This document shows, piece by piece, positions 1-8,315 of a DNA stretch of 64,000 nucleotides (position 1 is the first letter of the stretch; the number at the start of each line of letters is the position of its first letter). This DNA is from JAPPHY01 sp034423135. GTDB lineage: Bacteria; Chloroflexota; Dehalococcoidia; Lucifugimonadales; UBA2985. Location: contig DAOUJC010000011.1 of assembly GCA_034423135.1 (NCBI GenBank), positions 1-64,000 of the forward strand. The letters run 5' to 3'. The notes under the pieces were generated by a model. It was given only the letters and a program-made list of their open reading frames with translations. It had not been told where the DNA came from and ran no database searches. A program made the translations under genes and the position numbers.

Positions 1-81
1 GGGGGGGGGGGGGGGGGTAACGGGCATGGCAGCCCTCAAAAGGCGGTGCTGCCGGTCCAGATCGTGCCGGATGATAGACAT
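1..81 (-). CDS. N-terminal fragment of an unknown protein, cut by the left edge
   Basis: An ATG at 81..79 on the minus strand opens a frame reading MSIIRHDLDRQHRLLRAAMP before it enters the run of C (G on the plus strand) at the edge. A GGGAG ribosome-binding site lies about 8 bases upstream. A TATACT -10-like hexamer (122..117) lies further upstream. These signals suggest a real gene start, but too little is present to recognise a family. The run of 17 identical bases would encode only prolines and may be an artefact. Confidence 0.35.
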   Translation of the reverse strand, partial: MSIIRHDLDRQHRLLRAAMPVTPPPPP

Positions 82-116
82 GGTAAAAGCTCCCGAAATG
101 GGCAAACTAACAAGGC

Positions 117-135
117 AGTATACCACACGCGTGTG
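117..135 (-). promoter_or_regulatory. -10-like hexamer beside a 12-bp palindrome
   Basis: TATACT (minus strand, 122..117) sits directly next to the perfect palindrome CACACGCGTGTG at 124-135. The palindrome would fall in the -35/-10 spacer of a promoter for the gene leaving the left edge, a common place for a repressor site. No good -35 hexamer is seen. The assignment is inferred from position only. Confidence 0.3.
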
Positions 136-281
136 ACATTCCCGTGACTTTTCAGTCGGATTTTCGTGACCTGCTGTGATTCTTAGCCTGCGCCGGCATG
201 ATTGCGCCGGTGAGGGGTACCCACAAGGGGCACCCCCGTATCGAGTACGGGGCAGGCCCTACGGGAACATGGTCACCTCTT

Positions 282-370
282 GTCCGCTCACGCCCTTAGA
301 CAAGCTCAGGGTGAGCGGACGAGATTAGGCCCGTTCGTGGTGAGCCTGTCGAACCATTCGAGCGGGCAAG
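282..370. repeat. Dispersed palindromic repeat, family 1 (CGCTC...GAGCG), copy a
   Basis: Two back-to-back imperfect palindromes. One is built on GTCCGCTCA...TGAGCGGAC around GACAAGCTCAGG. The other is built on GCCCG...CGGGC around GGTGAGCCTGTCGAACC. Its right half is repeated in inverted orientation at 818-886. The same family recurs at 2650, 2713, 2762 and 45847. Confidence 0.75.
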
Positions 371-416
371 AAGCGGATGCCTTTGCGTAACCTCAACTGT
401 GGGGCGCACTTTCTCC

Positions 417-455
417 GTCATTGCGGCGGAAGCCGCAATCTAGGGGGAGCGGGCG
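417..455. repeat. Half copy of the family 2 element
   Basis: GTCATTGCGGC-ggaa-GCCGCAATC hairpin followed by AGGGGGAGCGGG. This matches the left half of the copy at 735-802, but the right hairpin is absent. Confidence 0.5.
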
Positions 456-575
456 CCTGCCTAATGTAGGGGCAACCCTCGTGGTTGCCCTGTCTAGTGT
501 GGGCGCCCACAAGGGGCACCCCTATGGGAAGATCCGGGTAACTGCGTCAGGAGGGCCGAACAACATGCGCCAACT

Positions 576-706
576 GTCATTCTGAACGGAGCAGAGCGAA
601 GTGAAGAATCCAAAGCACCCGCCCACAGGGCAGCGTTATACCACGCCGAACGTCTTGGATTTCTCGCGGAGTTTACCCTGAGCGCAGCCGAAGGGCTCGA
701 AATGAC
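576..706. repeat. Two-armed inverted-repeat element, family 2 (GTCATT...AATGAC), copy A
   Basis: Begins GTCATTCTGA and ends CGAAATGAC, with inner ends GAATCCAA and TTGGATTT, so the outer and inner ends of the two arms are complementary. The layout matches copies at 735-802, 6752-6893 and 61096-61168. Confidence 0.6.
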
Positions 707-734
707 AGGAGGGAGGGCCACAACCGCCGCCGCC

Positions 735-802
735 GTCATTGCGGCGAAAGCCGCAATCCAGGGGGGAGCGGGGATGGATTCCCGCTCGGGGACGGGAATG
801 AC
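735..802. repeat. Two-hairpin element, family 2, copy B
   Basis: Left hairpin ATTGCGGC-gaaa-GCCGCAAT (738-757), a purine-rich spacer, then a right hairpin with ATTCCCG and CGGGAAT arms. Its outer ends CCGTCATT and AATGACGG are inverted repeats. Confidence 0.65.
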
Positions 803-817
803 GGATGGGGCGGGCAT

Positions 818-886
818 GCCACTTCTTGCCCGCTCGCATGGTTCGACAGGCTCACCACGAGCGGGCCTAGTCTCGTCCGCTTACCA
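818..886. repeat. Dispersed palindromic repeat, family 1, copy b (inverted relative to copy a)
   Basis: Contains TTGCCCGCTCGCATGG, then GTTCGACAGGCTCACC and ACGAGCGGGCC, followed by CTAGTCTCGTCCGC. This is the reverse complement, with a few changes, of 310-378. The two copies form a widely spaced inverted repeat about 450 bp apart. Confidence 0.7.
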
Positions 887-907
887 CCGCATCAAGTGGG
901 CAGCGTC

Positions 908-2596
908 TCAGGAGGAGATCAGGCCGTCCTGAGGATGTGTCCAGGGGAAATTGTAGACTGGGGCGAACTGCGGCGCTCGTGGTATCGGCATCTCTCCGAA
1001 GGGCACGTCGATGATCACCGGAGCCTGCTGCTCCAACGCCAGAGGTATCAGCCGCTCCAGCTCCATCGGGTCGCTTGCTCTCATGCCCACTGCGCCGAAC
1101 GACTCTGCGAACTTGACGAAGTCCGGGTTGTGCAGGTCGGTCCCGTACGCGCCGCCAAACGTATCGTTCAGGTCGCGGGCCACGTTGCCGTAGGAGTCGT
1201 TTCTGAAGACCACGGTCACAACGTTTATGCCGTACTTCATCGCTGTGGAAAGCTCGGACGAGTTGAACATGAACCCGCCGTCGCCGGTCATGCAGACCAC
1301 CGGGCGGTCAGGCTGGGCCACCTTGACGCCCAGCGCGGTCGGGAAGGCGTAGCCCACGTTGAACGAGTAGCCGGAGTCGATGTACGTCTTCGGACGATTC
1401 ACCTGCCAGTGTGTGCGGGCGTAGTAGCCGAACTGCGTAACGTCCCAGACGATGAACGCGTCTTCCGGGATACCCCTGCGCATTGCCTCCATGACGGCGT
1501 ACTGCGGCTCCTGGAGTCGAATGTCGTAGTAGGCTATCAGGCTGCGTGCGGCGGAGACCGCCTCCACGGGCGACGGACGCTCTCCTGCTCCGGCCGCGAT
1601 GAGGTGGGGGAGCAGCGCCTCGATGGTCGCTCCTGCGTCGCCGTGCAGGGGAATAGTGTTCGCCTGGCGCCGCGTGAGCTCCGCGTCGTCAATGTTGATG
1701 TTCACCAACGTGGACGCCTCGCCGGCGGGGTTCCCGAGCGAGAAGCGGGCGCCGATTCCTATCACCACGTCGGCGGACTGCATGACCTCGTAAAGCTGGT
1801 TCATCTCCTGTCTCTCGCCCCTGGGACTGAAGCAGGAGCCGTAGGACAGGGGATGGCTGTCCGGCATGACGCCCTTGCCGCCGCTGGACGTTATCACAGG
1901 TATATTCGTCGCCTCGGCGAAGCTGACGAGGGCTTGCTCCCCGTCGGAACGCGCCACGCCGCCTCCCGCGTATATGAGGGGCAAGCGAGACCTGGCGATG
2001 ACCTGGGCAGCGTCTCGAAGGTCCTCCGGGCTGGGCACGAGCCTGGAGATACTGGCGGGACTCCGCAGGCTGACCTCCTCTCTCTCCACCCCGGCTTCAG
2101 GCGGCATCTCGATCAAAACGGGACGGGGCCGTCCGGTGCGCATCTGCCTGAACGCTTCGAACACAGTGTCCGGAACTTCGCGAGGCCTGGACGCTTGTCG
2201 CTGCCACTTGGTCACGGAGCGCACCGCGCCGGGCTGGTCCGCGATTTCGTGGACGGCACCGAGGCTCTTGCCGATTGCGCCGCGCGGCACCTGGCCCGCG
2301 ATGAGGAGGACAGGGGTGGAGCGGGAGTATGCGTTGGTCAGGCCGGAAGCGGAGTTGTACAGGCCGACGCCCGGAACCACCAGCGCCACGCCGGGTTTCC
2401 CCGACGCGCGGGCATAGCCGTCGGCCATGTACGTCGTCGCCTGTTCGTGGCGCGTCGTGACCATGCGAATGCCAGGCTCGTCACGCAGCGCAGCGACGAT
2501 CCCGTAGATCTGTATGCCGGGGATCCCGAATACGACCTCGACACCCTCTCCGACAAGGGACCTGGCGAGGGCTTCGCCTCCGCTCATTTTGGTCAA
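908..2596 (-). CDS. Thiamine diphosphate-dependent enzyme, acetolactate synthase large-subunit-like
   Basis: A 562-residue protein of the ThDP-dependent decarboxylase/acetolactate synthase family. It has an N-terminal pyrimidine-binding domain with the catalytic glutamate in TTRHEQATTYMADGYAR (E51), a central domain at about 190-330, and a C-terminal pyrophosphate domain whose metal-binding motif starts GDGGFMFNSSEL near residue 437 and continues to the usual Asn. No small subunit or other ilv gene is adjacent, so an oxalyl-CoA decarboxylase-, benzoylformate decarboxylase- or sulfopyruvate-type role is as possible as branched-chain synthesis. A TTG start at 2596 is preferred because GGAGGT lies 10 bases upstream. 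The first ATG (2587) would be 19 bases from it. Confidence 0.85.
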   Translation of the reverse strand: MTKMSGGEALARSLVGEGVEVVFGIPGIQIYGIVAALRDEPGIRMVTTRHEQATTYMADGYARASGKPGVALVVPGVGLYNSASGLTNAYSRSTPVLLIAGQVPRGAIGKSLGAVHEIADQPGAVRSVTKWQRQASRPREVPDTVFEAFRQMRTGRPRPVLIEMPPEAGVEREEVSLRSPASISRLVPSPEDLRDAAQVIARSRLPLIYAGGGVARSDGEQALVSFAEATNIPVITSSGGKGVMPDSHPLSYGSCFSPRGERQEMNQLYEVMQSADVVIGIGARFSLGNPAGEASTLVNINIDDAELTRRQANTIPLHGDAGATIEALLPHLIAAGAGERPSPVEAVSAARSLIAYYDIRLQEPQYAVMEAMRRGIPEDAFIVWDVTQFGYYARTHWQVNRPKTYIDSGYSFNVGYAFPTALGVKVAQPDRPVVCMTGDGGFMFNSSELSTAMKYGINVVTVVFRNDSYGNVARDLNDTFGGAYGTDLHNPDFVKFAESFGAVGMRASDPMELERLIPLALEQQAPVIIDVPFGEMPIPRAPQFAPVYNFPWTHPQDGLISS

Positions 2597-2649
2597 GCTT
2601 TGCCTACCTCCAAATGGAGAGGCCCGTCAGCCTGTTTCCCGCTGCCTGC

Positions 2650-2687
2650 CCCGCTCATGTCCTTCGACAAGCTCAGGATGAGCGGGG
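2650..2687. repeat. Dispersed palindromic repeat, family 1, copy c
   Basis: CCCGCTCATGTCC and GGATGAGCGGG arms flank TTCGACAAGCTCA. It lies between gmk and the ThDP-enzyme gene and could act as a hairpin in the transcript. Confidence 0.7.
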
Positions 2688-2712
2688 GGCCTCTCTTGCC
2701 CGCTCATGGCCT

Positions 2713-2800
2713 GCCCCACTCATGTCTTTCGACAAGCTCAGGACGAGCGGGGGGCTCTCCGGCCCGCTCATGGTGAGCCTGTAGAACCATGCGAGCGGGC
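2713..2800. repeat. Dispersed palindromic repeat, family 1, two tandem units
   Basis: The first unit is CCCCACTCATGTC...GACGAGCGGGG (2713-2752). The second is GCCCGCTCATGG...CCATGCGAGCGGGC (2762-2800), with a GTGAGCCTGTAGAA core. With copy c, this makes a cluster of three palindromes downstream of gmk. Confidence 0.7.
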
Positions 2801-2838
2801 GATGGGAAGGTGCGACCGAGAGCCCACCGTCAGTGCGA

Positions 2839-3462
2839 CTACAGCTGCACGCGGCGGGACGGCAGGCGGCACTTCTCGGCGGTCAGGATTGCGCCGATGC
2901 TGTCGACCGCGGAGTCCAGCAGGTCGTTCACCACAACGTAGTCGAACAGAGGCAGCTGGTACAGCTCGTCAATTGCCGTGCGGATGCGCAGCTCAAGGTC
3001 CGGCGTTGTCTCCGTCTTGCGCTCTCGCAGGCGGCGCTCCAGCTCCTCCGGCGACGGCGGCATGAGGAAGATGAACACGGCATCCTCCACGTTGCTCTTG
3101 ATTGTCGCCGCGCCCTGGACGTCGGCCTTGATGATCACGTCACGGCCCTCCTCCAACGCGCCGACCACCTGGTCGCGGGGGACGCCGTACCAGTTGCCGT
3201 ACACCTGCGCGCACTCCAGGAAGTCGCCGGCCTCCACCTTCTGGTGGAACGTGTCCCTGTCCAGGAACACGTAGTCGACGCCGTCGACCTCGCCGGGCCG
3301 CTGAGCGCGCGTGGTTGCGGTAACGGTGAAGTGCCAGTTGTGGCCCTGCTCCTTGAGCAGCCTGAGCACGGAGTCCTTGCCCACGCCGGACGGCCCGGAC
3401 AGGATCACCAGCAGAGGGCCTCCGCCGGCCTGGTCGTATACCGGCCTATCCAGCGGTCTCAC
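2839..3462 (-). CDS. gmk: Guanylate kinase
   Basis: Phosphorylates GMP/dGMP to GDP/dGDP in the cytoplasm. The 207-residue protein has the P-loop GPSGVGKDS near residues 23-31 and the family's GMP-binding region with TTRAQRPGEVDGVDY and GDFLECAQVYGNWYG. It also has a lid region and the C-terminal region DYVVVNDLL. Its length is normal for the family. It begins 12 bases after the stop of aroA and is probably co-transcribed with aroA and tyrA. Palindromic repeats follow it. Confidence 0.95.
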   Translation of the reverse strand: MRPLDRPVYDQAGGGPLLVILSGPSGVGKDSVLRLLKEQGHNWHFTVTATTRAQRPGEVDGVDYVFLDRDTFHQKVEAGDFLECAQVYGNWYGVPRDQVVGALEEGRDVIIKADVQGAATIKSNVEDAVFIFLMPPSPEELERRLRERKTETTPDLELRIRTAIDELYQLPLFDYVVVNDLLDSAVDSIGAILTAEKCRLPSRRVQL

Positions 3463-3474
3463 TCGCCGCTCCCT

Positions 3475-4785
3475 TCACTCTATCCTCAATGAGTCCAGGT
3501 CCTCCCAGAAGCCTGGATAGGAGATGTCGACCACGTCTGCGTCGGCGACGTTCACCGGCTGCTGAGTCACCAGCCCTGCGATGCCGAGCGTCATGGCCAG
3601 CCGGTGATCGCTGTGGCTGTCGCAGGCGCCGCCCGCAAGCGCGCCGGTGCCCTCGATGACCAAGCCGTCCGGCAGCTCCGTGATCTTCGCGCCCAGCTTG
3701 TTCAGCTCCGTGGCGGTGGCATGCAGCCGGTCCGACTCCTTGTACCGCAGCTCCTGGGCGTCCCGGATGGTGGTTGTGCCATTCGCGAGGGCCGCGGCGA
3801 GCGCAAGCACGGGTACCTCGTCCTGAACGATCGGTATCATGTCGCCGCCGATCTCGACGCCGCGCAGCTCGCTGGACTCGACCAGCAGGTCGGCTACGGG
3901 CTCGCCGCCCTCCATGCGAGGGTTCTCCTCGGTCACGCTCGCGCCCATGTCGCGTAGCACGTCCAGCACCCCCGTGCGGCTGGGGTTCACGCCCACGTTG
4001 GCGAGGCGAATCCGCGCGCGGGGGTGGACCGCGCCGGCCACGAGCCAGAACGCCGCCGAGCTTATGTCGCCGGACACGGTGACGTCCAGCGGCTTGAGCG
4101 CGGGGCCCGGCTTCACGACCAGCGCCAAGCCGTCCTCCTCCACGTCGGCGCCCATGGCGCGCAGCATTCGCTCCGTGTGGTCGCGGGAAAGCGCAGGCTG
4201 GTGCAGCACGGTCTCGCCATTGGCGAAGAGGGCAGCCATAAGCAGCGCCGACTTCAGCTGCGCGCTGGCAACCGGCATGTTGTACTCGATGCCGTTGAGG
4301 TCGCCGCCGCGAATGGCCAGCGGCGCCAGGGAGTCGCTTCCGCGGCCCATGACCTGCGCGCCCATCAGCCGCAGAGGCTGCACGACGCGGCCCATCGGGC
4401 GGGCGCGGAGTGAGCGGTCGCCGGTCACGACGGACAGGAACGGCGTGCTTCCAAGCAGGCCCATGATGAATCGCATGGTGGTGCCGCTGTTCTGGGCGTC
4501 CAGAACGTCGTCCGGCTCCTTGAAATGCTCCAGGCCGGGGGAGGTGAGCACGAGCATTGGAGCGTCTTCCGATCCCTTTTCCGGCTCCACCACCTCTGCG
4601 GTTACGCCAAGTCGCTGCAGGCATTCGAGCGTGGAGCGGCAGTCGGCGCCTTCCGAGTAGTTGTGCACGGTGACGCGGCCGGCCGCGAGGCTGTTGAGAA
4701 TGGCGGCGCGGTGCGAGACGGACTTGTCGGCCGGAGGGGAGAGCGTGCCGGCCAGCCCACCGGCAGGAAGAACAGACCTGTTCAT
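3475..4785 (-). CDS. aroA: 3-phosphoshikimate 1-carboxyvinyltransferase (EPSP synthase)
   Basis: Sixth step of the shikimate pathway: shikimate-3-phosphate plus PEP to EPSP. The 436-residue protein shows PADKSVSHRA near the N terminus (phosphate-binding Lys/Ser), QNSGTTMRF, YKESDRL and DSHSDHRLAMTL, all active-site signatures. The frame is open 105 bases further upstream, but the ATG at 4785 gives the usual N terminus (MNRSVLPAGG) and avoids overlap with tyrA, which stops 7 bases upstream. The tyrA-aroA pairing supports an aromatic amino acid operon. Confidence 0.95.
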   Translation of the reverse strand: MNRSVLPAGGLAGTLSPPADKSVSHRAAILNSLAAGRVTVHNYSEGADCRSTLECLQRLGVTAEVVEPEKGSEDAPMLVLTSPGLEHFKEPDDVLDAQNSGTTMRFIMGLLGSTPFLSVVTGDRSLRARPMGRVVQPLRLMGAQVMGRGSDSLAPLAIRGGDLNGIEYNMPVASAQLKSALLMAALFANGETVLHQPALSRDHTERMLRAMGADVEEDGLALVVKPGPALKPLDVTVSGDISSAAFWLVAGAVHPRARIRLANVGVNPSRTGVLDVLRDMGASVTEENPRMEGGEPVADLLVESSELRGVEIGGDMIPIVQDEVPVLALAAALANGTTTIRDAQELRYKESDRLHATATELNKLGAKITELPDGLVIEGTGALAGGACDSHSDHRLAMTLGIAGLVTQQPVNVADADVVDISYPGFWEDLDSLRIE

Positions 4786-4792
4786 CTCACGT

Positions 4793-5791
4793 CTAGTCCT
4801 TTCTCTTGTTGTCTTCCCTCTGCCACTCGAGCATCTGGCGCACGCGCCCGGCGGCCCTGTCGCCCATGATGAGTCCGCCCATAGTCTCAACTGTAGTGGG
4901 CAGCTCCACCGTGGGGGCGGCAGACCTGGCGGTGATCTTGTTCTGCACCCACCGGTCGCGCGCCTCCCATGCGCCGTCGAAGGCCCTGCCGAGCGTGCGC
5001 TCGTCTCCCTCTTGCACCATGTCGCGGAACTCCTGAAGCTCGCGAATGAACTCGTCGATCCAGCGATTGAGCGCTTCGCTGTTGGTGAGGCAAATGTCGC
5101 GGCTCATCTCGGGGCTGCCCGAGGCCAGCCGGCTGACGTCCCGAAAGCCGTTCGCGGCCAGCTTGGCGATCTCCGGCCACGCGGGATTATCGGAGTTGAG
5201 CTTGACCAGCACGGTCGAGAGCACCAGCGGCAGGTGGCTTATGGCTGCGACGTAGCTATCGTGCTCGCGGGCGTCGATGAAGAACGGCTTTGCCCCCACC
5301 GACTCCGCCATGTGCGTCACGATGCGGACCGCCTCTTCATCGGCGCCCTTGCCCGGTATGATGCAGTAGGTGGCGTTCTGGAACAGTTCCGCCTCGGCTG
5401 CGACCGGCCCGGACAGCTCCTTGCCGGCCATTGGGTGCCCGCCCACAAAGCTCACGGTGTCCGGCAGGAACTCCTCCGCCCATGCGAGCACTTCCGCCTT
5501 GGTGCTGCCGGTGTCGGTGACGATGACGCCGGGCTCCAGCTCCGGCCCGTAAAGCCTGAGCATCTCACGTATGCCTCCCACGGGCGTCGCCAGTATCACC
5601 ATGCGCGATCCGCGGATGGCGTCCAGCGGGTTGTTCTGCGTCGAGTCGCAGGCGCCCATTCTTCGGGCAGTACCAGACACGGCGCGGTCCCGGTCCGTGC
5701 CCACAATCTCCAATCCAAGGTCTGCCTTCTTGAGGGCCAGCCCCAGGGACGTGCCTATCAGTCCCATGCCGACTATGGTGATTCTGTCCAC
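4793..5791 (-). CDS. tyrA: Prephenate dehydrogenase
   Basis: Oxidative decarboxylation of prephenate to 4-hydroxyphenylpyruvate for tyrosine synthesis. Residues 1-160 form an NAD(P) Rossmann domain starting ITIVGMGLIGTSLG. It contains GGHPMAGKELSG, and ISHLPLVLST follows in the helical dimerisation domain. The 332-residue length leaves no room for a C-terminal ACT domain, so tyrosine feedback through ACT is unlikely. Arogenate specificity cannot be excluded. It lies 50 bases after the site-2 protease gene and 7 bases before aroA. Confidence 0.93.
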   Translation of the reverse strand: MDRITIVGMGLIGTSLGLALKKADLGLEIVGTDRDRAVSGTARRMGACDSTQNNPLDAIRGSRMVILATPVGGIREMLRLYGPELEPGVIVTDTGSTKAEVLAWAEEFLPDTVSFVGGHPMAGKELSGPVAAEAELFQNATYCIIPGKGADEEAVRIVTHMAESVGAKPFFIDAREHDSYVAAISHLPLVLSTVLVKLNSDNPAWPEIAKLAANGFRDVSRLASGSPEMSRDICLTNSEALNRWIDEFIRELQEFRDMVQEGDERTLGRAFDGAWEARDRWVQNKITARSAAPTVELPTTVETMGGLIMGDRAAGRVRQMLEWQREDNKRKD

Positions 5792-5841
5792 TCCAGGCCT
5801 CCTTGCGACGGCCGGCGCTTCCCGTCCGGCAGCCGACGACG

Positions 5842-6555
5842 CTAGATGTCCTGACCCACGATAACTAAGCCTACCACATTCACAACGGGACGCAGAACCC
5901 CCCAGAGCAAATTCAGGTTGGTGGCCCAGTCCAGCATGATGACGCCGAGCAGGATCACGGGGCCGAATGCCTCGCGGCGGGCCAGGGCCGAGGCCGGGCC
6001 CGGCGGCAGCAGGCCGATCGCAACCTTGGAGCCGTCGAGCGGGGCCAGCGGTATGAGGTTGAATATCGCCAGGATGATGTTGTAGAAGATCACAAAACCC
6101 AGGAGGTCGGCGAAGAGGCCGCTAAGCGGGCCTTCAAGCCCCGTGAAGGCGAACGGCGAGTGCCAGGGTACCAGCCCCGCGCGAATCGGCATGGCGCACA
6201 GAGAGGCGGTGATCAGGTTGGACACCGGCCCGGCCGCGGACACCGCGGACATGCCCGCCCGCGGCCCGCTTCGCAGGAAGAACGGGTTGACTGGTACAGG
6301 CTTGCCCCAGCCAAAGCCCACGAGCAGAATCATGATGGAGCCCATCGGGTCCAGGTGGCGTCTGGGGTTCAGCGAGAGGCGGCCGAGCCGCCTTGCGGTA
6401 TTGTCTCCCAGTTGGGTGGCCACGAAGGCGTGGCTGAACTCGTGGACCGTGACCGCGACGAGCAGGGCGGGCACAACGGCGGCAAAGAATACGATGATGA
6501 CGTCCAGGAACGCGCCCGGGTTGCTGAACAGTAGGTCTATCGAGCGTAGAAGCAT
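5842..6555 (-). CDS. Site-2 protease family membrane metalloprotease (M50-like)
   Basis: A 237-residue, mostly hydrophobic protein with the zinc motif VTVHEFSHAFVA (HExxH) in the first third and NLIPLAPLDGSKV near the C terminus, which supplies the third ligand as in the NPxPPLDG signature of M50 proteases. It has about five membrane segments and no PDZ domain, so it resembles short Rip-type intramembrane proteases. Its substrate is unknown. It is the first gene of the tyrA-aroA-gmk direction, a linkage that does not by itself indicate function. Confidence 0.88.
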   Translation of the reverse strand: MLLRSIDLLFSNPGAFLDVIIVFFAAVVPALLVAVTVHEFSHAFVATQLGDNTARRLGRLSLNPRRHLDPMGSIMILLVGFGWGKPVPVNPFFLRSGPRAGMSAVSAAGPVSNLITASLCAMPIRAGLVPWHSPFAFTGLEGPLSGLFADLLGFVIFYNIILAIFNLIPLAPLDGSKVAIGLLPPGPASALARREAFGPVILLGVIMLDWATNLNLLWGVLRPVVNVVGLVIVGQDI

Positions 6556-6987
6556 GGTAGGTGGCGGCCTTTGGAGGCCGCTGTCACATTATACAGGCTC
6601 TGAACACGTGCAGCAGTCATCAGTTTCGGTTTGGTCAGCGCCTTCGACGAACCTAGGTCAACCGGATGAGACTCGCCACTACCGAGGACAGGATTCATCT
6701 CACCTGCGAAGAGAGTCCCTAGCGTGACTCGCGTCCAATAAAGGTATACGCGTCATTCTGAGCGCAGCGAAGAATCTAGGACGGTCGTGCACCGCTAATC
6801 TTGCGAGCGTAGGAACTGGTCCGGTCCCGGTGATGTGGATGACAGGCGAAGGCCTTGGATTCTTCGACTCCGCTGCGCTCCGCTCAGAATGACGAGTGAA
6901 GGCCGCTTCCCGGTGAACTATGCCAGAATTATGCAAGGGTCTCCGTTTACGGAGTGACGCGGTCAAGATGCGCAGTCTCCCCCACCC
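6556..6987. other. Intergenic region with an inverted-repeat element
   Basis: No gene seen. The left part should hold the promoter of the site-2 protease operon (minus strand). Most of the rest is the family 2 element at 6752-6893. The small open frames here lie in repeat sequence. Confidence 0.55.
6752..6893. repeat. Two-armed inverted-repeat element, family 2, copy C
   Basis: Left arm GTCATTCTGAGCGCAGCGAA with GAATCTAGG. The right arm ends in CCGCTCAGAATGAC and starts GGATTCTTCG. The arms are about 85 bp apart and extensively complementary, so this is the best preserved long inverted repeat of the family. It lies between the 3' end of the phosphatase-family gene and the 5' side of the site-2 protease gene. 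Confidence 0.7.
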
Positions 6988-8190
6988 TCACGTCACCACC
7001 AGTGGCACCATCATCTCCGAATGCGACAGGCCGGAGTGCTGCGCAGCCTCGGCCAGGATGGGTCGTATCATGCCGTCCGGGTCATAGGACGCCACGTCGC
7101 GGCCCCGTGAGATTGCGATCACGTCGCCCATTCTCTCCCGGACGGCGGCGTCAATCTGGCCTGGCCCGAACAGCTCTAGGCTCTCCGCCTCATCGAGCGT
7201 GATCATCATGAAGCGATTGCCGAGCCGGTGCCGCAGGCCCTCCAGGTCGGCGATCGTGAGTCCATCGCCGAGGTGAAGGTAGAGGATCCGCGCGTCGCCG
7301 GTTGGCGCGAACCTGAGCGGCGCGGTGACGCTGCTGGACGGCACGATTCTCCGCCTGGCGCCGGGGGGAGCGTCACGCAGGCCGTGGTCGGCGCTCAACA
7401 CGATACGACCTGCGCCGCGGAGCCCGGCCGCCATCCTCTCCACCTCGGTGTTCACCTCAGCGATGGCCGCCAGAGTGCGTTCATGCGCGGCTCCATACCT
7501 GTGCCCGGCGGCGTCGACCAGAGGCGTATAGACGAACGTGTAGGTGGGCTCGCGAGCTCCGGCAACTCTAGCTGTAACGGCGTCCGCGGCCTGGCGCAGC
7601 GACCCGTAGCCCTGCTTCGGCCAGCCGCCGCTGAGATATGTGGTGTAGACGCTTTCGGCAAGCTGGTAGGGGAGCACACACATGGAATCTCTCGGAATGG
7701 ACTGCAGGAGAGGTGGCTTCAGGAAAACGTCTTCGGGCTTGACGCCCAGGGACGTCAGAGACCGCCTGCCGGTTCGGGCCACGAACGGCAGCACGGCCCC
7801 CGCTGCGCCGATGGTCGGAATGTGTGTCCACCAGCCGGTTACGCCGTGTTGCGTGGGCCACTCGCCCGTGATGAACGACGTGACGGCGGGCGCAGTCGAC
7901 GACGGAAACACCGTCTGCAACTCTGCGCGAACGTGCCGTCGCAGGAATGCGTCCTCCGGCAGCTCCGCGACCTGCTCCGCTCCCAGCCCGTCCGCGAGCA
8001 CGAATACAAGGTGGTCTGTGGCGCCAATGAGGCGCTCCATCGACTCCAAGCCGTGGCTTGGCGGGACACCTTGCGCGTCGGCCAGGGTTGCCATCGCTCG
8101 GGCAAGGTCCACGATGTTTGGCTCGAGGTATGAGGGGCGCAGCAGATCGCCGCAGTCGAATGCAGCCAGCAGCTCATGGAGGTCGCTCAT
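6988..8190 (-). CDS. Alkaline phosphatase superfamily hydrolase (type I phosphodiesterase/nucleotide pyrophosphatase-like)
   Basis: A 400-residue protein from the ATG at 8190 (MSDLHELLAAF). The frame is open further upstream, but those codons overlap the intergenic region. It has the metal-binding VFVLADGLG near residue 60, the nucleophile region SSTAPAVTSFITG, the HGVTGWW segment and SADHGL, the usual order in metal-dependent phosphodiesterase/pyrophosphatase proteins. No signal peptide is apparent, so it is probably cytoplasmic. Its substrate is unknown. It is transcribed divergently from the ACT-GlnE gene, 125 bases away. Confidence 0.82.
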   Translation of the reverse strand: MSDLHELLAAFDCGDLLRPSYLEPNIVDLARAMATLADAQGVPPSHGLESMERLIGATDHLVFVLADGLGAEQVAELPEDAFLRRHVRAELQTVFPSSTAPAVTSFITGEWPTQHGVTGWWTHIPTIGAAGAVLPFVARTGRRSLTSLGVKPEDVFLKPPLLQSIPRDSMCVLPYQLAESVYTTYLSGGWPKQGYGSLRQAADAVTARVAGAREPTYTFVYTPLVDAAGHRYGAAHERTLAAIAEVNTEVERMAAGLRGAGRIVLSADHGLRDAPPGARRRIVPSSSVTAPLRFAPTGDARILYLHLGDGLTIADLEGLRHRLGNRFMMITLDEAESLELFGPGQIDAAVRERMGDVIAISRGRDVASYDPDGMIRPILAEAAQHSGLSHSEMMVPLVVT

Positions 8191-8315
8191 GTTGCCTTCA
8201 CCGTTGCGATTGCGATGTCCGCGTCCGGACTGCCAAATCGCCCCGTATGCTATCATGGAATCGAAGGGTATGTCGTCCCGGCGCGGGGCGGCTACCCGCA
8301 CAGGGCGGAGGCATG

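Larger units (their letters stand above)
82..907. other. Gene-free, repeat-rich intergenic region
   Basis: I see no credible gene in this stretch. Short open frames are made of repeat sequence. It contains the promoter/palindrome at 117-135, two inverted copies of a GAGCGGG/GACAGGCTCACC repeat (282-370 and 818-886), two GTCATT...AATGAC elements (576-706 and 735-802), a half element at 417-455, and a repeated GGGGCACCCC-type motif near 215-240 and 500-525. Confidence 0.6.

Noticed and set aside
896..2776. A 626-codon plus-strand open frame opposite the ThDP-dependent enzyme gene
   Set aside because: It is antisense to a gene with clear catalytic motifs, is rich in His, Val, Arg and Gly without any domain pattern, and has no ribosome-binding site. 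It is a codon-bias shadow.
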